Origin: Victivallales bacterium
Lineage (GTDB): Bacteria > Verrucomicrobiota > Lentisphaeria > Oligosphaerales > Lenti-02
DNA: 17,527 nt
Assembly: GCA_018648945.1 (NCBI GenBank)
Contig: JABGQJ010000081.1
Span: forward strand, 1-17,527
Direction of reading: 5' to 3'
The notes below the pieces were generated by a model. It did no database searches, had not been told where the DNA came from, and was given only the letters and a program-made list of their open reading frames with translations. This document shows positions 1 through 8,067 of the stretch, in pieces (the first letter of the stretch is position 1; every line of letters starts with the position of its first letter). A program made the translations under genes and the position numbers.

Positions 1-925
1 GGCCATCTCCAGGGATGGCCCTATCGATTCCCTCGTCCCAGCGGGTGGCCGCCTCAATCGTGGCATCGGTCAACAGCCTGACGCCATCCACGCCCTTGCC
101 CAGCAACCCGGCGTAGTGCAGGGCCAGCGAACGAGCATTGGCAAATCCATTCGACGCGGGAATGCAGACGCGCCGGATCTCCCGGCTGTTGACCCAGTCC
201 TCAAGAGGATAGACCCAATGGGGAATGGCGCGCTGCGCCACCGGATCGGGAGGCGTTGGCGGGGCGACGCCCGCCGGTTCAGCCACCGGCAACGCGGGAG
301 CGGCATCCAGACAGTCTGCCAGCAGGGCTTCGGGAACGCCAAAGAAAAGGCGATCGATACCCAGCGGACGGCAGATCTCATGCTCCACGATGGTTGCGAA
401 GTCGCGCCCATCGGCCCGACGAACGGTTTCGCCCACCAGCCACGAATAGGTGATGGCATGATAGTGGCGTTGGGCGCCAGGTGGATGCAGGGGCTCTGCA
501 TCAGCAAGGTAGGCACACATGCCACCCCAGTCACAGATGAGCGCCAGGGCGCCCTGCTCGGGCATCATCGGCAGCCCTGCCGTGTGACTGAGCACATGCC
601 GCAGCGTGATGCCGCCTTTGCCGTGCGCGGCAAACTCAGGCCAGTGTCGAGCGATGGGATCGTCCCAGGCGAGCACGCCCCGTTCGGCCAGAAGGTGCAC
701 GGCGGTGGCCGCGATGCCCTTGCCGGTCGAGAAGAACGGGAGGAGACTCCTCGCCGCAACTGGCTGCGAGGGTGGGGCCGCCCAAGCATCCACCACCTGT
801 TCGCCATCGAGGTACGCGGCAACCTGGATCGCGTTCTCGGCACCACTCGCCACCGCGGCGTCGATGATCCGCTGCACTGCGCTCTGTACGTCCAGGGTCG
901 GGGAATGCATGCCTGCCAACTCCAT
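1..925 (-). CDS. Serine hydrolase, beta-lactamase/esterase family (partial, runs off left edge)
   Basis: The reading frame is open from the ATG at 925 to the window edge, giving 308 codons with no stop, so the C-terminus is missing. The family (class C beta-lactamase-like, COG1680) contains esterases, DD-peptidases and lactonases that use an acylated serine. Seen: the nucleophile motif FSTGKG with S66 and K69 (SxxK); the LRHVLSHTAGLP segment at 108-119, typical of the family; TYSW at 159-162, in the position of the YxN-like tyrosine motif of EstB-like members; and ASNGFANARSLA at 257-268, which recurs in this family. The third motif (HxG-like) would lie beyond the edge. No signal peptide is visible, so a cytoplasmic enzyme is likely. 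A second ATG at 910 has a GGAG nine bases upstream and could be the true start; the frame is open back to a stop at 1016-1018. The physiological substrate cannot be told. Confidence 0.88.
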   Translation of the reverse strand, partial: MELAGMHSPTLDVQSAVQRIIDAAVASGAENAIQVAAYLDGEQVVDAWAAPPSQPVAARSLLPFFSTGKGIAATAVHLLAERGVLAWDDPIARHWPEFAAHGKGGITLRHVLSHTAGLPMMPEQGALALICDWGGMCAYLADAEPLHPPGAQRHYHAITYSWLVGETVRRADGRDFATIVEHEICRPLGIDRLFFGVPEALLADCLDAAPALPVAEPAGVAPPTPPDPVAQRAIPHWVYPLEDWVNSREIRRVCIPASNGFANARSLALHYAGLLGKGVDGVRLLTDATIEAATRWDEGIDRAIPGDG

Positions 926-997
926 CGTGTGGGCTACCGGTGCCTCCGGCAAGATACCCGCGTGAGACAGGTTCTGCCCGGCATCGGGGACGTTCGT

Positions 998-1022
998 GAT
1001 TTGAGATTCCCGATTTCAGATT
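998..1022. repeat. Short degenerate direct repeat
   Basis: GATTTGAGATT (998-1008) and GATTTCAGATT (1012-1022) match at 10 of 11 bases with a 14-bp period. This AT-rich patch stands out in the GC-rich surroundings, just upstream of the hydrolase frame. It may be a remnant of a dispersed intergenic repeat. Confidence 0.35.
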
Positions 1023-1092
1023 GGGGGAACGGCGTGGGCAAGCCCGACGGCGCATGTATGACGAGGCCGTTGGAGCGGCGGTCGAACCCAGA

Positions 1093-1111
1093 TGGGAGGC
1101 GAACCCTCCCA
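1093..1111. other. Small inverted repeat between hydrolase and tRNA-Ser
   Basis: TGGGAGG and CCTCCCA form a perfect 7-bp stem around a 5-base loop (CGAAC). It lies in the non-coding stretch 926-1168 next to the larger tRNA-proximal hairpin. No run of T follows on either strand. Role unknown. Confidence 0.4.
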
Positions 1112-1121
1112 CAGCAGATGG

Positions 1122-1163
1122 AATCAGCCCGGATCGACTCGGTAGAGTCAACCCGGGCTGATT
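1122..1163 (-). terminator. Stem-loop just downstream of tRNA-Ser, probable transcript end
   Basis: AATCAGCCCGG (1122-1132) pairs perfectly with CCGGGCTGATT (1153-1163), an 11-bp stem. Within its loop, GACTC and GAGTC form a second 5-bp stem. The structure begins six bases past the encoded CCA of the tRNA. No long U tract follows on the minus strand, so it may act as an inefficient intrinsic terminator or a 3'-end processing barrier. Confidence 0.55.
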
Positions 1164-1166
1164 AAG

Positions 1167-1256
<90 letters not shown>

Positions 1257-1284
1257 GCGTAAGAGGCTGGGCAGAAGAGCACAT

Positions 1285-1312
1285 ACTATACCGAAGGGCG
1301 AACGCAGGTCAA
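1285..1312 (-). promoter_or_regulatory. Sigma70-type promoter of tRNA-Ser
   Basis: On the minus strand, TTGACC (1307-1312) and TATAGT (1285-1290) are separated by 16 bases. Each hexamer differs from the sigma70 consensus at one position. The predicted transcription start near 1278 lies about 20 bp before the tRNA 5' end at 1256, a usual leader length for a tRNA gene. Confidence 0.7.
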
Positions 1313-1395
1313 GCGAAAACGAGCCGCAGGGACGCATGTCAGTTCGGTAGGTGTTTCACGAAAACGATGGCGCGCTGCGACCCTGTCTGAGGGGT

Positions 1396-1444
1396 CCGGG
1401 GAGACGAGACGAGTCTCCCCGGCGGGGGTCTGGGGCAGCGCCCC
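1396..1444 (-). terminator. Paired GC-rich hairpins downstream of the aminotransferase gene
   Basis: CCGGGGAGAC (1396-1405) pairs with GTCTCCCCGG (1413-1422), a perfect 10-bp stem with a 7-base loop. Next to it, GGGGC and GCCCC (1432-1444) form a second hairpin. Both lie within 60 bp of the aminotransferase stop codon on the minus strand. No U tract follows, so this could be a terminator, an mRNA 3' stabiliser or a copy of a dispersed palindromic element. Thirteen bases from 1396 recur at 3611. Confidence 0.45.
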
Positions 1445-1455
1445 TCCCTTTCCCT

Positions 1456-2655
1456 CTACCGTAGGCGTTTGACGCAGGTGATGAGTGCGGCGGCGATGTA
1501 CTCGTTGAGAGCGTCGTCCATGGCGGGATGGAGCGAGACGCAGAAGAGGCGTTTGGCGGTCTCTTCGGAGCGCGGGGTGCGCTGTCCGGCCGTATGGTCG
1601 GCCAGGTCCTTGCGCGAGTCATAGACTGGCGCGTTGGCAATCACGCAGCCGATACCGAAATCCTCGGCCATCATGGCCATGATCTGGTTGCGCTTCTCGC
1701 CGGCCCATTCGGGCTTGACCAGGCAGGTGTAGAGGTAGTAGCTGTGGCGGCAGTCCGCAGGCTCGCAGGGGATCTCGATTTCGGGCAGGCCAGCGAGCAT
1801 CTCGTCCCTGGCCTCGGCCAGTCGATGCCGCGCATCGATGAAACCATCCAGTTTGCTCAACTGCACCAGGCCAACGGCGGCCTGGACTTTGGTCATCACG
1901 TTGGAGGTGCCCCAGCGATTGACCCCACTGCCGTACATGCGCACCGACCGGCAGAAGGCCTCCACATCGTCATCGTCGGTGGTAACCATGCCGCCCTCAC
2001 CGAGGGTGGTCATGTTTTTCATGGTGTGGAAGCTGAAGACCGTCATCAGTCCCTTCTTGCCGATCTTGCCGCCCTTGTAGCCGCCACCGCAGGCCCGGGC
2101 CGCGTCGCCAATCACGGGGATCGGGCCATGGGTCGGATGGGGATTCTGCTGACCGATCTCGATCAACTCGTCCATGGCGGCGGACAGCCCGTTCATGTGG
2201 ACTGGGAAGATGGCGCGGGTCCGAGGAGTCAGCTTCTTGAGCACATCCGCTGGATCCAGCTGGAAGGTCCGCGGATCCACCTCGCCCCAGACGACCTGGC
2301 CACCGGCCCCGAGGACGGCCAAGGGTGCGGCCTGGTAGTTCAGGGAGGGAACGATCACCTCGTCGCCGGGTTGGAGTTCCAGGTAGCGCATGGCCATATC
2401 CAGGCCGGGACCGGCGCTGTTGATGGCGATGGCGTGCTTGGTACCCGCGTACTTGGCAAAGGCCTGCTCGAAATCCGGGATGGGGGGGGCGGAGAAGCCG
2501 AATCCCTCATGGATGTTCATGGCTTCCCGCATCGCCGCGACTGCCGCGTCGATCTCTTCCTCGCCGTAGGTGCCGCCCAGCAAGGGCTCGGCCTTCCAGA
2601 CGAAGTCCGGCTTCGGGTACTGCAGGGCGCTCGCGATCTCTTTTTCGCTCAACAT
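1456..2655 (-). CDS. DegT/DnrJ/EryC1/StrS-family PLP-dependent aminotransferase
   Basis: A 399-residue fold-type I aminotransferase of the family that transaminates keto sugars of nucleotide sugars (or, in some members, other ketones). Visible: the PLP-ring aspartate in GDAARA (D184), corresponding to the EDAAQA motif, and the Schiff-base lysine K213 in FSFHTMKNMTTLGEGG, the family's hallmark. Length is normal. The ATG at 2655 was chosen because AGGAGA stands seven bases upstream; the frame is open to 2829, but those extra 58 codons are rich in Ser/Arg/Gln and overlap the regulator gene on the other strand. No nucleotide-sugar dehydratase, epimerase or glycosyltransferase lies nearby, so the substrate is unknown. 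It is divergent from the AraC-type regulator, which may control it. Confidence 0.92.
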   Translation of the reverse strand: MLSEKEIASALQYPKPDFVWKAEPLLGGTYGEEEIDAAVAAMREAMNIHEGFGFSAPPIPDFEQAFAKYAGTKHAIAINSAGPGLDMAMRYLELQPGDEVIVPSLNYQAAPLAVLGAGGQVVWGEVDPRTFQLDPADVLKKLTPRTRAIFPVHMNGLSAAMDELIEIGQQNPHPTHGPIPVIGDAARACGGGYKGGKIGKKGLMTVFSFHTMKNMTTLGEGGMVTTDDDDVEAFCRSVRMYGSGVNRWGTSNVMTKVQAAVGLVQLSKLDGFIDARHRLAEARDEMLAGLPEIEIPCEPADCRHSYYLYTCLVKPEWAGEKRNQIMAMMAEDFGIGCVIANAPVYDSRKDLADHTAGQRTPRSEETAKRLFCVSLHPAMDDALNEYIAAALITCVKRLR

Positions 2656-2662
2656 CGGGCTT

Positions 2663-2668
2663 TCTCCT
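2663..2668 (-). promoter_or_regulatory. Ribosome binding site fixing the aminotransferase start
   Basis: AGGAGA lies seven bases before the ATG at 2655 on the minus strand. It supports this start over the longer open frame that begins at 2829. Confidence 0.7.
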
Positions 2669-2722
2669 GTGGGGTCATCGGTATAGACAATATTCGCCAA
2701 CCGGAAAGAGTCGTTGACATCG

Positions 2723-2750
2723 AATATACCAGGCAACACATTGGCCTCAA
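2723..2750 (-). promoter_or_regulatory. Possible promoter of the aminotransferase gene
   Basis: On the minus strand, TTGAGG (2745-2750) and TATATT (2723-2728) are 16 bp apart. This predicts a start near 2716 and a leader of about 60 nt before the ATG at 2655. The site lies in the divergent gap, where the regulator could reach both promoters. The hexamers are imperfect, so the call is tentative. Confidence 0.35.
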
Positions 2751-2782
2751 CGGCACTCCATATGGAAAAGGGTCGCGTTTGT

Positions 2783-3610
2783 ATGGATAATCTTTGCGTC
2801 TTCCTGGATGAACTCCTCGCCTGGGTCACTCCCTTACCGCAGGTCCCGGTGACCTATGCGGCCGAAGACCGCATCCCGGTCAACACGGCGAGAGCGCCCT
2901 ATCTGGAGCTTGGCTTCCACGCGGAGGGCAGTCCCGCCAACGTGTCGGTTGCGGACCTGAGCATACGTACCGAACCTGGAACGGTAGTGGCCCTGAACGC
3001 ACACTTCGGAAACCGGGGGATAGCCGAAGGACAGTGGGCCTACTGGTGCCTCTCCTTCGCCGCCCCCCTGAGCGGATCCCTGGTCCGGTTCGCGGCCCAG
3101 CCGCTGCTCTTGGCCGGGGCCATCCCGAACCCCGGCCGGGTGCGCGACCACTACGCCGCCGTGGTCCGCCAGTTCAGCCGTCGACAAGGCTGCCACGAAC
3201 CACGCCTGAAGGCCCGGGTGCTTCTTCTCCTCGCCTGCCTGCGAGAGGAATTGGACCCGCGGAACCCCGGCCGAGCCCACGGCCCCCGAGCCGTCGAAGC
3301 CGCCGTGGATGTCCTCCACCAGCGCTTTGCGGACCCGGAACTGCGCCTATCGGACGTGGCCGCGACGGTTGGCCTGTCCAGGGCCCATCTGTGCCGGCTC
3401 TTCCAACGGGAGCGTCGCGAAAGCCCGATGCGCCTGCTGGCTCGCCTCCGCCTGGAACGCGCGGCAGAACTGCTCACCCGCACCCACTTGGACATCGGTG
3501 AGATTGCCTTTGCCGTCGGCTACGGCGACAGGCTGTACTTCTCGCGCGTATTCCATCGATTCGCAGGCTGCTCGCCGACCGAGTACCGCCGCCGCTACCC
3601 GGCAGGCTGA
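2783..3610 (+). CDS. AraC-family transcriptional regulator
   Basis: A 275-residue DNA-binding regulator. The last ~100 residues form the double helix-turn-helix AraC domain: the first HTH reads LSDVAATVGLSRAHLCRLF, and the second includes IGEIAFAVGYGDRLYFSRVF followed by the family signature end CSPTEYRRRY. The N-terminal part resembles the cupin-like ligand-sensing domain of this family (for example WAYWCLSF after a PGTVVALNAH segment), but I cannot name the ligand. The start at 2783 is favoured by AAGGG about ten bases upstream; ATG at 2762 or TTG at 2714 are in-frame alternatives. Divergent from the aminotransferase, it probably regulates that gene or itself. Confidence 0.9.
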   Translation: MDNLCVFLDELLAWVTPLPQVPVTYAAEDRIPVNTARAPYLELGFHAEGSPANVSVADLSIRTEPGTVVALNAHFGNRGIAEGQWAYWCLSFAAPLSGSLVRFAAQPLLLAGAIPNPGRVRDHYAAVVRQFSRRQGCHEPRLKARVLLLLACLREELDPRNPGRAHGPRAVEAAVDVLHQRFADPELRLSDVAATVGLSRAHLCRLFQRERRESPMRLLARLRLERAAELLTRTHLDIGEIAFAVGYGDRLYFSRVFHRFAGCSPTEYRRRYPAG

Positions 3611-3700
3611 CCGGGGAGACGAGGAGGGCGAAGGGAGTATCCGTCCCACCACGCCCGTCGCGGGGCCCGTCCCCCAGGAATCCGTTCCCATTGGCGAGTA

Positions 3701-6700
3701 CTACTCCAGCAAGGAGCGCAGATCGGAGGCCGTGAGGCGGGATGGCATGCCACGACTCTCCGCGCCCCCGAGCACCTCGTCAAAGAGCTCGGCCTTCTGT
3801 TCCTGCATGAAGAGCACCTTCTCCTCGACGGTTTCCGCCGCGACCAGACGGTAGGCGAAGACCGGCTTGTCCTGGCCGATGCGGTGCGTGCGGTCGATGG
3901 CCTGGCGTTCCACGGCTGGATTCCACCAGGGATCGTAGAGGAACACGTAGTCGGCGCGGGTGAGGGTGAGGCCCGTGCCCGCCGCGCGGAGACTGAGCAA
4001 GAAGACATTCTCGTGCGGGGATTCGTTGAACTCCCGGACCAGTTCCCCGCGGCGGTGAGTCGGGGTTTCGCCGGTGATGGTCATGGTCGGGATCTCGGCG
4101 GTCGCCAGGGCTTCCCGTACCAGATCCAGCATGCTTGTGAACTGGCTGAACACCAGGGCCGAATGGCCCCCGGCCACAATCTCCTCCAGCATCTCCACCA
4201 GCGTGTCGAGCTTGGCGGACCCCGCCGCGAACACCTCGTCCACCAGCATGGGATGGCAGCAGATTTGGCGCAACCGGGTGATCGAGGCCAGGATCTCGAT
4301 CGGGCCACGGGTCTTCAGCGAGTGCCGGGCCTTGGCAAGCTGCTGGTCGTAGATCTTGCGCTGGGCAAGCGGCAGATCGATATGGATGACTTCCTCGGTC
4401 CGTGGCGGCAATTCGGGGGCCACGGCCTCCTTGGTCCGGCGGAGAATCACCGGCGCAATGCGTTCGGCGAGGCGGCTTAGCCCATGCGGCCCTTCGAAGC
4501 GGGCCATGAAGAGGTCCTTTGGCCCGAGGAAGGAAGGGTTCAGGAAGTCCATGATCGACCACAGATCGAGCAGGCGGTTCTCAAGGGGCGTGCCGGTCAA
4601 GGCCAGGGTCCGCTTGGCTTTGATGGCCTTGGCGGCCAGGGTCACCTGCGCATCCGGGTTCTTGATGTACTGAGCCTCGTCAAGAATCACCAGATCGAAC
4701 TCTTGCTGCATCAGGACTTCGACATCCATGCGGAGGAGCGCGTAGTTCATCACCAGCACCTGCCAGTCGCCACTCTTCAGGACCTCGTGGCGGCGTTCCG
4801 CCGGGCCTCGGTAGGTGGTGCAGCGCAGCTCGGGGCAGAACTGGTCGGCTTGCTCCATCCAGACGCCCATGACGGACGCGGGGCAGACTACCAAGGCCTT
4901 CTTGCACTCCCCTTCCCGGGCCAGGGCATCGATCAGGGCCAGGGCCTGAAGCGTCTTGCCCAGGCCCATATCGTCTGCCAGGATGGCGCCGACACCACTG
5001 GCGGCGCGGTCGGCAAGGAACTCGAATCCCTCGCACTGGTAGGGGCGCAGAATGGTGCTTAGCCGTTCGTCGAGAACGGGCAGCTCGGGGTCCGGCTCGG
5101 CGATCAGGCGGTCGGCAAGACTCTTGCAGGAGCGGGAGATTTCCGCTCCCAGCGTCTCGATCAAGCGGTTCAGGCTCTTCCGCGCTGCGCCGCGGAACTG
5201 GCGCGAGGTCCGGTCCTCGCCAAGGAGGTTGGTCGCGTCGAGTTCGGCCATGACCTGGGCGGTCTTTTCGCGGTCGATGCTGACCCACTCGCCGCGGGCG
5301 GTGCGGAACACCGAGCAACTGCGTGCCACCGCGTCGCGCAGCTCGCGCTGTTCGATGCGGATGCCCCGGCAGGTCCAGGCGACCTGGAGATCCACGAAGT
5401 TCCCTTCCTCGCGCACCACGACCGTGGGTTTGACGGTCGAGGCCCCGCTGAGCAGGCCGCGAAGGTTGGGATCGGACCGTCGCTTCACATCATTGGGCAG
5501 GCGGCGCCAGCCTTTGACGAACTTCTCGATGCAGGCCGGATCGCCGGAGACCCGGACCTTGCCCTCCGGCGTGGGCTCGCCCAGATCGCGGAGAAGTCGC
5601 CGCACCTGGCGCAGGCCGGCACCATCCAGGAGGGTGATCACGAACTTGCTCCGCTTCTGCCGAATTCGCCCGGAGACGCCGGCCGCATTGGCAGTGAGGG
5701 GCTTGCCGCCCACGGTGGCGCGGACCATGATGTCGGCTCCGGCAGGCCGGGCTTCGAGGAAGATGCGCGGCGCATCCGCGCGGTGACGCTCCACGCACTT
5801 GCCCTCCACAATGTCCAGGCGCCCATCCAGCAGGGCAGGCAGATGCTTGGCCACGTGCTCGCGCTTCATGCGGGGCACCTTCTTCATGAACGCCTTGCGA
5901 ATCACTTCCCAGGAGATGGGGGGGGTGAACTCCAGCAAGTGGCCATCCATGACGACGTTGCCCTTGCCCTCGGCCAACTGGCGGAACACATCCGGCAGGT
6001 CGGCGCGGGTTCCGTTCGGGGCCACCACAACAGGCGCGATCTCGACCCATTCACCGTCGTCGCGAAGCTCGATGACCATCCGGGCTGGCTGGGTGCCGTC
6101 GGGAGTCAGGAACGCCTGCGAATTGCGCTCCAGGAAGCGCCCGGGACTGTCTGCCCAGGCCTCAAGCCAACGACTGAACTCGCCTCGGGTGAGTTTCAGC
6201 AGCAGCAGATTCTGGCGCATCTCGCCCCGGCGTCGGCGGAGCTGGGGGGCTAGCCAGCGCAGGAACCGCCGGTCCAAGTCCGGCAGTTTCGCCGTGCGTC
6301 GGTCCCCCCGTTGGGCGCGCAGGCAGAGATTGTGCAGGCTCTGCATCCGCATCAGGGATCGCTCGCCTTCGCGACGCTGATAGACGCGAATGGCGACGTT
6401 GTCGTCTTCGTGCTGGAAATCGGCCTCAACTTCCAGGGTCGTGTTCTTCGGGATCGCGCTGCTCCGCTTCTGTCCCTGGCCGCGCGACTTGCCCTGTTGC
6501 TTGCGCCTCCCGTTCTGTTCCCCTGCCTTGTTCCCCGCTTTGCCGTTTGCTGTGTTGCCCGCCTCGCCCTTGGCTGTATCTTCCGCCGCGTTCTCGGGTG
6601 GGGGCTCCGGCACGGGTTCCGCCGCGCCTTCCGGGGCGCTTCCGGGCGCAGGCACTGCCAGTTTGGGGAGCGTCGGTTGCTTCTTGGGGGCTCGCCCGCG

Positions 6701-7123
6701 CCTAGCCGCCATGCGTAGCAACCTGCTGGTCGGCAGGCCCCCGTCTCCCGACCACCCCTCCTCCTGGGCGACGATGTCGAAGAGGAGGCAGGCGGCATAA
6801 GCGTGCGGACAGCGTCCCTCGCCATAGCCGCACGTACAGCTTGGCGACCACTGTCCCTCGCGCATCCGCCAGGTCGCCACCTGGTCACCAAGGTTCAGCC
6901 TCAGCCCATCGGGCAACCACTTGAACTCGCGAGGCTTCGCCTCCGCGGCCCGGCGCCCATACTGCCGAATGCCTGGCTTGAAGAGATTCCGGTGACTTGC
7001 CGTTCCGGGCCACCTATCGAACCATTCAGGTGGTCGGTCGGGGTGCTTTACTGCTACTTTGGCGGCCATACTATAGGCATCCACCCTCTCTGCAACATAC
7101 CATTGCCGCAAACGCACATGCAC
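3701..7123 (-). CDS. SWIM zinc finger / SNF2-family ATP-dependent helicase-like protein
   Basis: A 1,140-residue Swi2/Snf2 ATPase (COG0553 type) that translocates on double-stranded DNA to remodel nucleoprotein complexes. Order: SWIM zinc finger, C96-x-C98-x6-C105-x-H107; a Pro/Ala/Glu/Gly/Lys/Gln-rich linker at about 150-222; a poorly recognised middle region at 225-690; helicase lobe 1 with LRPYQCEGFEF (692-702), Walker A DDMGLGKT (717-724), DEAQ box (815-818) and TGTPLEN (843-849); lobe 2 with VFSQFTSMLDLV (991-1002), SLRAAGTGLTLT (1044-1055) and DRTHRIGQ (1077-1084). All ATPase motifs look intact. Neither possible start (ATG 7123 or ATG 7069, residue 19) has a clear ribosome binding site. 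It stands alone, convergent with the AraC gene and divergent from the PNP gene. Its role could be transcription recycling (as RapA/HepA), repair or defence; the sequence does not decide. Confidence 0.93.
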   Translation of the reverse strand: MHVRLRQWYVAERVDAYSMAAKVAVKHPDRPPEWFDRWPGTASHRNLFKPGIRQYGRRAAEAKPREFKWLPDGLRLNLGDQVATWRMREGQWSPSCTCGYGEGRCPHAYAACLLFDIVAQEEGWSGDGGLPTSRLLRMAARRGRAPKKQPTLPKLAVPAPGSAPEGAAEPVPEPPPENAAEDTAKGEAGNTANGKAGNKAGEQNGRRKQQGKSRGQGQKRSSAIPKNTTLEVEADFQHEDDNVAIRVYQRREGERSLMRMQSLHNLCLRAQRGDRRTAKLPDLDRRFLRWLAPQLRRRRGEMRQNLLLLKLTRGEFSRWLEAWADSPGRFLERNSQAFLTPDGTQPARMVIELRDDGEWVEIAPVVVAPNGTRADLPDVFRQLAEGKGNVVMDGHLLEFTPPISWEVIRKAFMKKVPRMKREHVAKHLPALLDGRLDIVEGKCVERHRADAPRIFLEARPAGADIMVRATVGGKPLTANAAGVSGRIRQKRSKFVITLLDGAGLRQVRRLLRDLGEPTPEGKVRVSGDPACIEKFVKGWRRLPNDVKRRSDPNLRGLLSGASTVKPTVVVREEGNFVDLQVAWTCRGIRIEQRELRDAVARSCSVFRTARGEWVSIDREKTAQVMAELDATNLLGEDRTSRQFRGAARKSLNRLIETLGAEISRSCKSLADRLIAEPDPELPVLDERLSTILRPYQCEGFEFLADRAASGVGAILADDMGLGKTLQALALIDALAREGECKKALVVCPASVMGVWMEQADQFCPELRCTTYRGPAERRHEVLKSGDWQVLVMNYALLRMDVEVLMQQEFDLVILDEAQYIKNPDAQVTLAAKAIKAKRTLALTGTPLENRLLDLWSIMDFLNPSFLGPKDLFMARFEGPHGLSRLAERIAPVILRRTKEAVAPELPPRTEEVIHIDLPLAQRKIYDQQLAKARHSLKTRGPIEILASITRLRQICCHPMLVDEVFAAGSAKLDTLVEMLEEIVAGGHSALVFSQFTSMLDLVREALATAEIPTMTITGETPTHRRGELVREFNESPHENVFLLSLRAAGTGLTLTRADYVFLYDPWWNPAVERQAIDRTHRIGQDKPVFAYRLVAAETVEEKVLFMQEQKAELFDEVLGGAESRGMPSRLTASDLRSLLE

Positions 7124-7233
7124 AATGCTGTCTACGGCTCGTAACTGCCAGCAACAGGCTTGCGCCTCGGGGCGTGTCCGCGATAGTAGTCCTATGAATC
7201 GGAAGGCAAAGCCGCTCGCGGAGACCTGTGCTG

Positions 7234-8067
7234 ATGACTACGGTACCATACTACCTATTTCTCGAAGAAACAGCCAGCTTTCTTCGGCCATTTCTCGATC
7301 CCTGTCCAGACTTGGTCATCGTGACCGGTACGGGATTGGGCCATCTGGCCGGCGAGGGCGCCGCTTCACGGGCTCTCGACTATACCGAAATCCCGCACTT
7401 CCCGCGCTCGACCGTACCGGGGCACAAGGGCCGCCTGATTTGTACGCAAGTCGGTGGCAGGGATGTCGTTGTGCTTCATGGAAGGAGCCATATGTACGAG
7501 GGATATTCGGCGCGAGAGGTGGTGTTTCCATTGCGCTCGCTGTTCCGCTGCGGGGTGCGTGGCATGGTCGTGACGAACGCTGCCGGAGGGCTCGATCTTT
7601 CCTACTGCCCTGGCGATCTAATGCTCATCAAAGACCATATCAATGCCATGGGGGACAGCTGTCTGGCCGGTTTGCATGATGATCGGTGGGGGCCGCGCTT
7701 CCCCGATATGTCCCGCGCCTACGACGCCGAAGTCCGGTCCATCGCAGCTCAGGCGGCCCGAGATCTCGGCATCGGGCTGCATCAAGGCGTCTATCTGGCA
7801 GTGAGGGGGCCCAATCTGGAGACTCCCGCCGAGACCCGCTTCTACCGGCAGGCCGGGGCCGACGCCATCGGCATGTCCACCGTGCAGGAAACCATGGCGG
7901 CGGTACAAGCCGGAGTGAAGGTGCTCGGCATCTCCTGCATCACCAATGTGAACGACCCCGACCAGATGGCGCCCGCCACGCATGCGGGGATCGTGGCCAC
8001 CGCCGAGGACGGGGCTGGGAACTTGGGCGTGCTCCTGGGGGAGGTGTGTGCGCGATGGCCGAAGTGA
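7234..8067 (+). CDS. Purine nucleoside phosphorylase (trimeric, PNP-I/MTAP family)
   Basis: A 277-residue enzyme that phosphorolyses purine ribonucleosides to the free base and ribose 1-phosphate in purine salvage. Seen: TGTGLG (31-36), the VPGHKGRL loop (61-68), HGRSHMYEG (82-90), NAAGGL (115-120), GPNLETPAE (192-200), GMSTVQE (213-219) and CITNVND (235-241). E196, M214 and N238 occupy the places of human PNP E201, M219 and N243; the Asn points to 6-oxopurine nucleosides rather than methylthioadenosine, where Asp is usual. The ATG at 7234 is preferred, with GGAG ten bases upstream; a GTG at 7228 is possible. The 3' end overlaps murC by 13 bp, implying co-transcription. The symbol punA is used for such enzymes elsewhere. 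Confidence 0.93.
   Translation: MTTVPYYLFLEETASFLRPFLDPCPDLVIVTGTGLGHLAGEGAASRALDYTEIPHFPRSTVPGHKGRLICTQVGGRDVVVLHGRSHMYEGYSAREVVFPLRSLFRCGVRGMVVTNAAGGLDLSYCPGDLMLIKDHINAMGDSCLAGLHDDRWGPRFPDMSRAYDAEVRSIAAQAARDLGIGLHQGVYLAVRGPNLETPAETRFYRQAGADAIGMSTVQETMAAVQAGVKVLGISCITNVNDPDQMAPATHAGIVATAEDGAGNLGVLLGEVCARWPK

Noticed and set aside
116..1165. Plus-strand open frame over the hydrolase and up to the tRNA
   Set aside because: The minus strand encodes a beta-lactamase-family protein with SxxK and other motifs. The plus frame has none and runs through the tRNA-flanking hairpins.
2714..2719. TTGACA as the -35 box of the AraC gene
   Set aside because: The hexamer is perfect, but no TATAAT-like box is found 16-18 bp downstream (the best is CACATT), so no promoter was called.
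1528..2790. Plus-strand open frame opposite the aminotransferase
   Set aside because: The aminotransferase has its lysine and aspartate motifs and a good ribosome binding site. The antisense product is low-complexity His/Gly/Asp-rich sequence.
3701..7123. DISARM-like or other SNF2-containing defence island
   Set aside because: Only the helicase is present. Its neighbours are a regulator and a purine salvage gene, with no methylase, nuclease or DUF1998-type partner.
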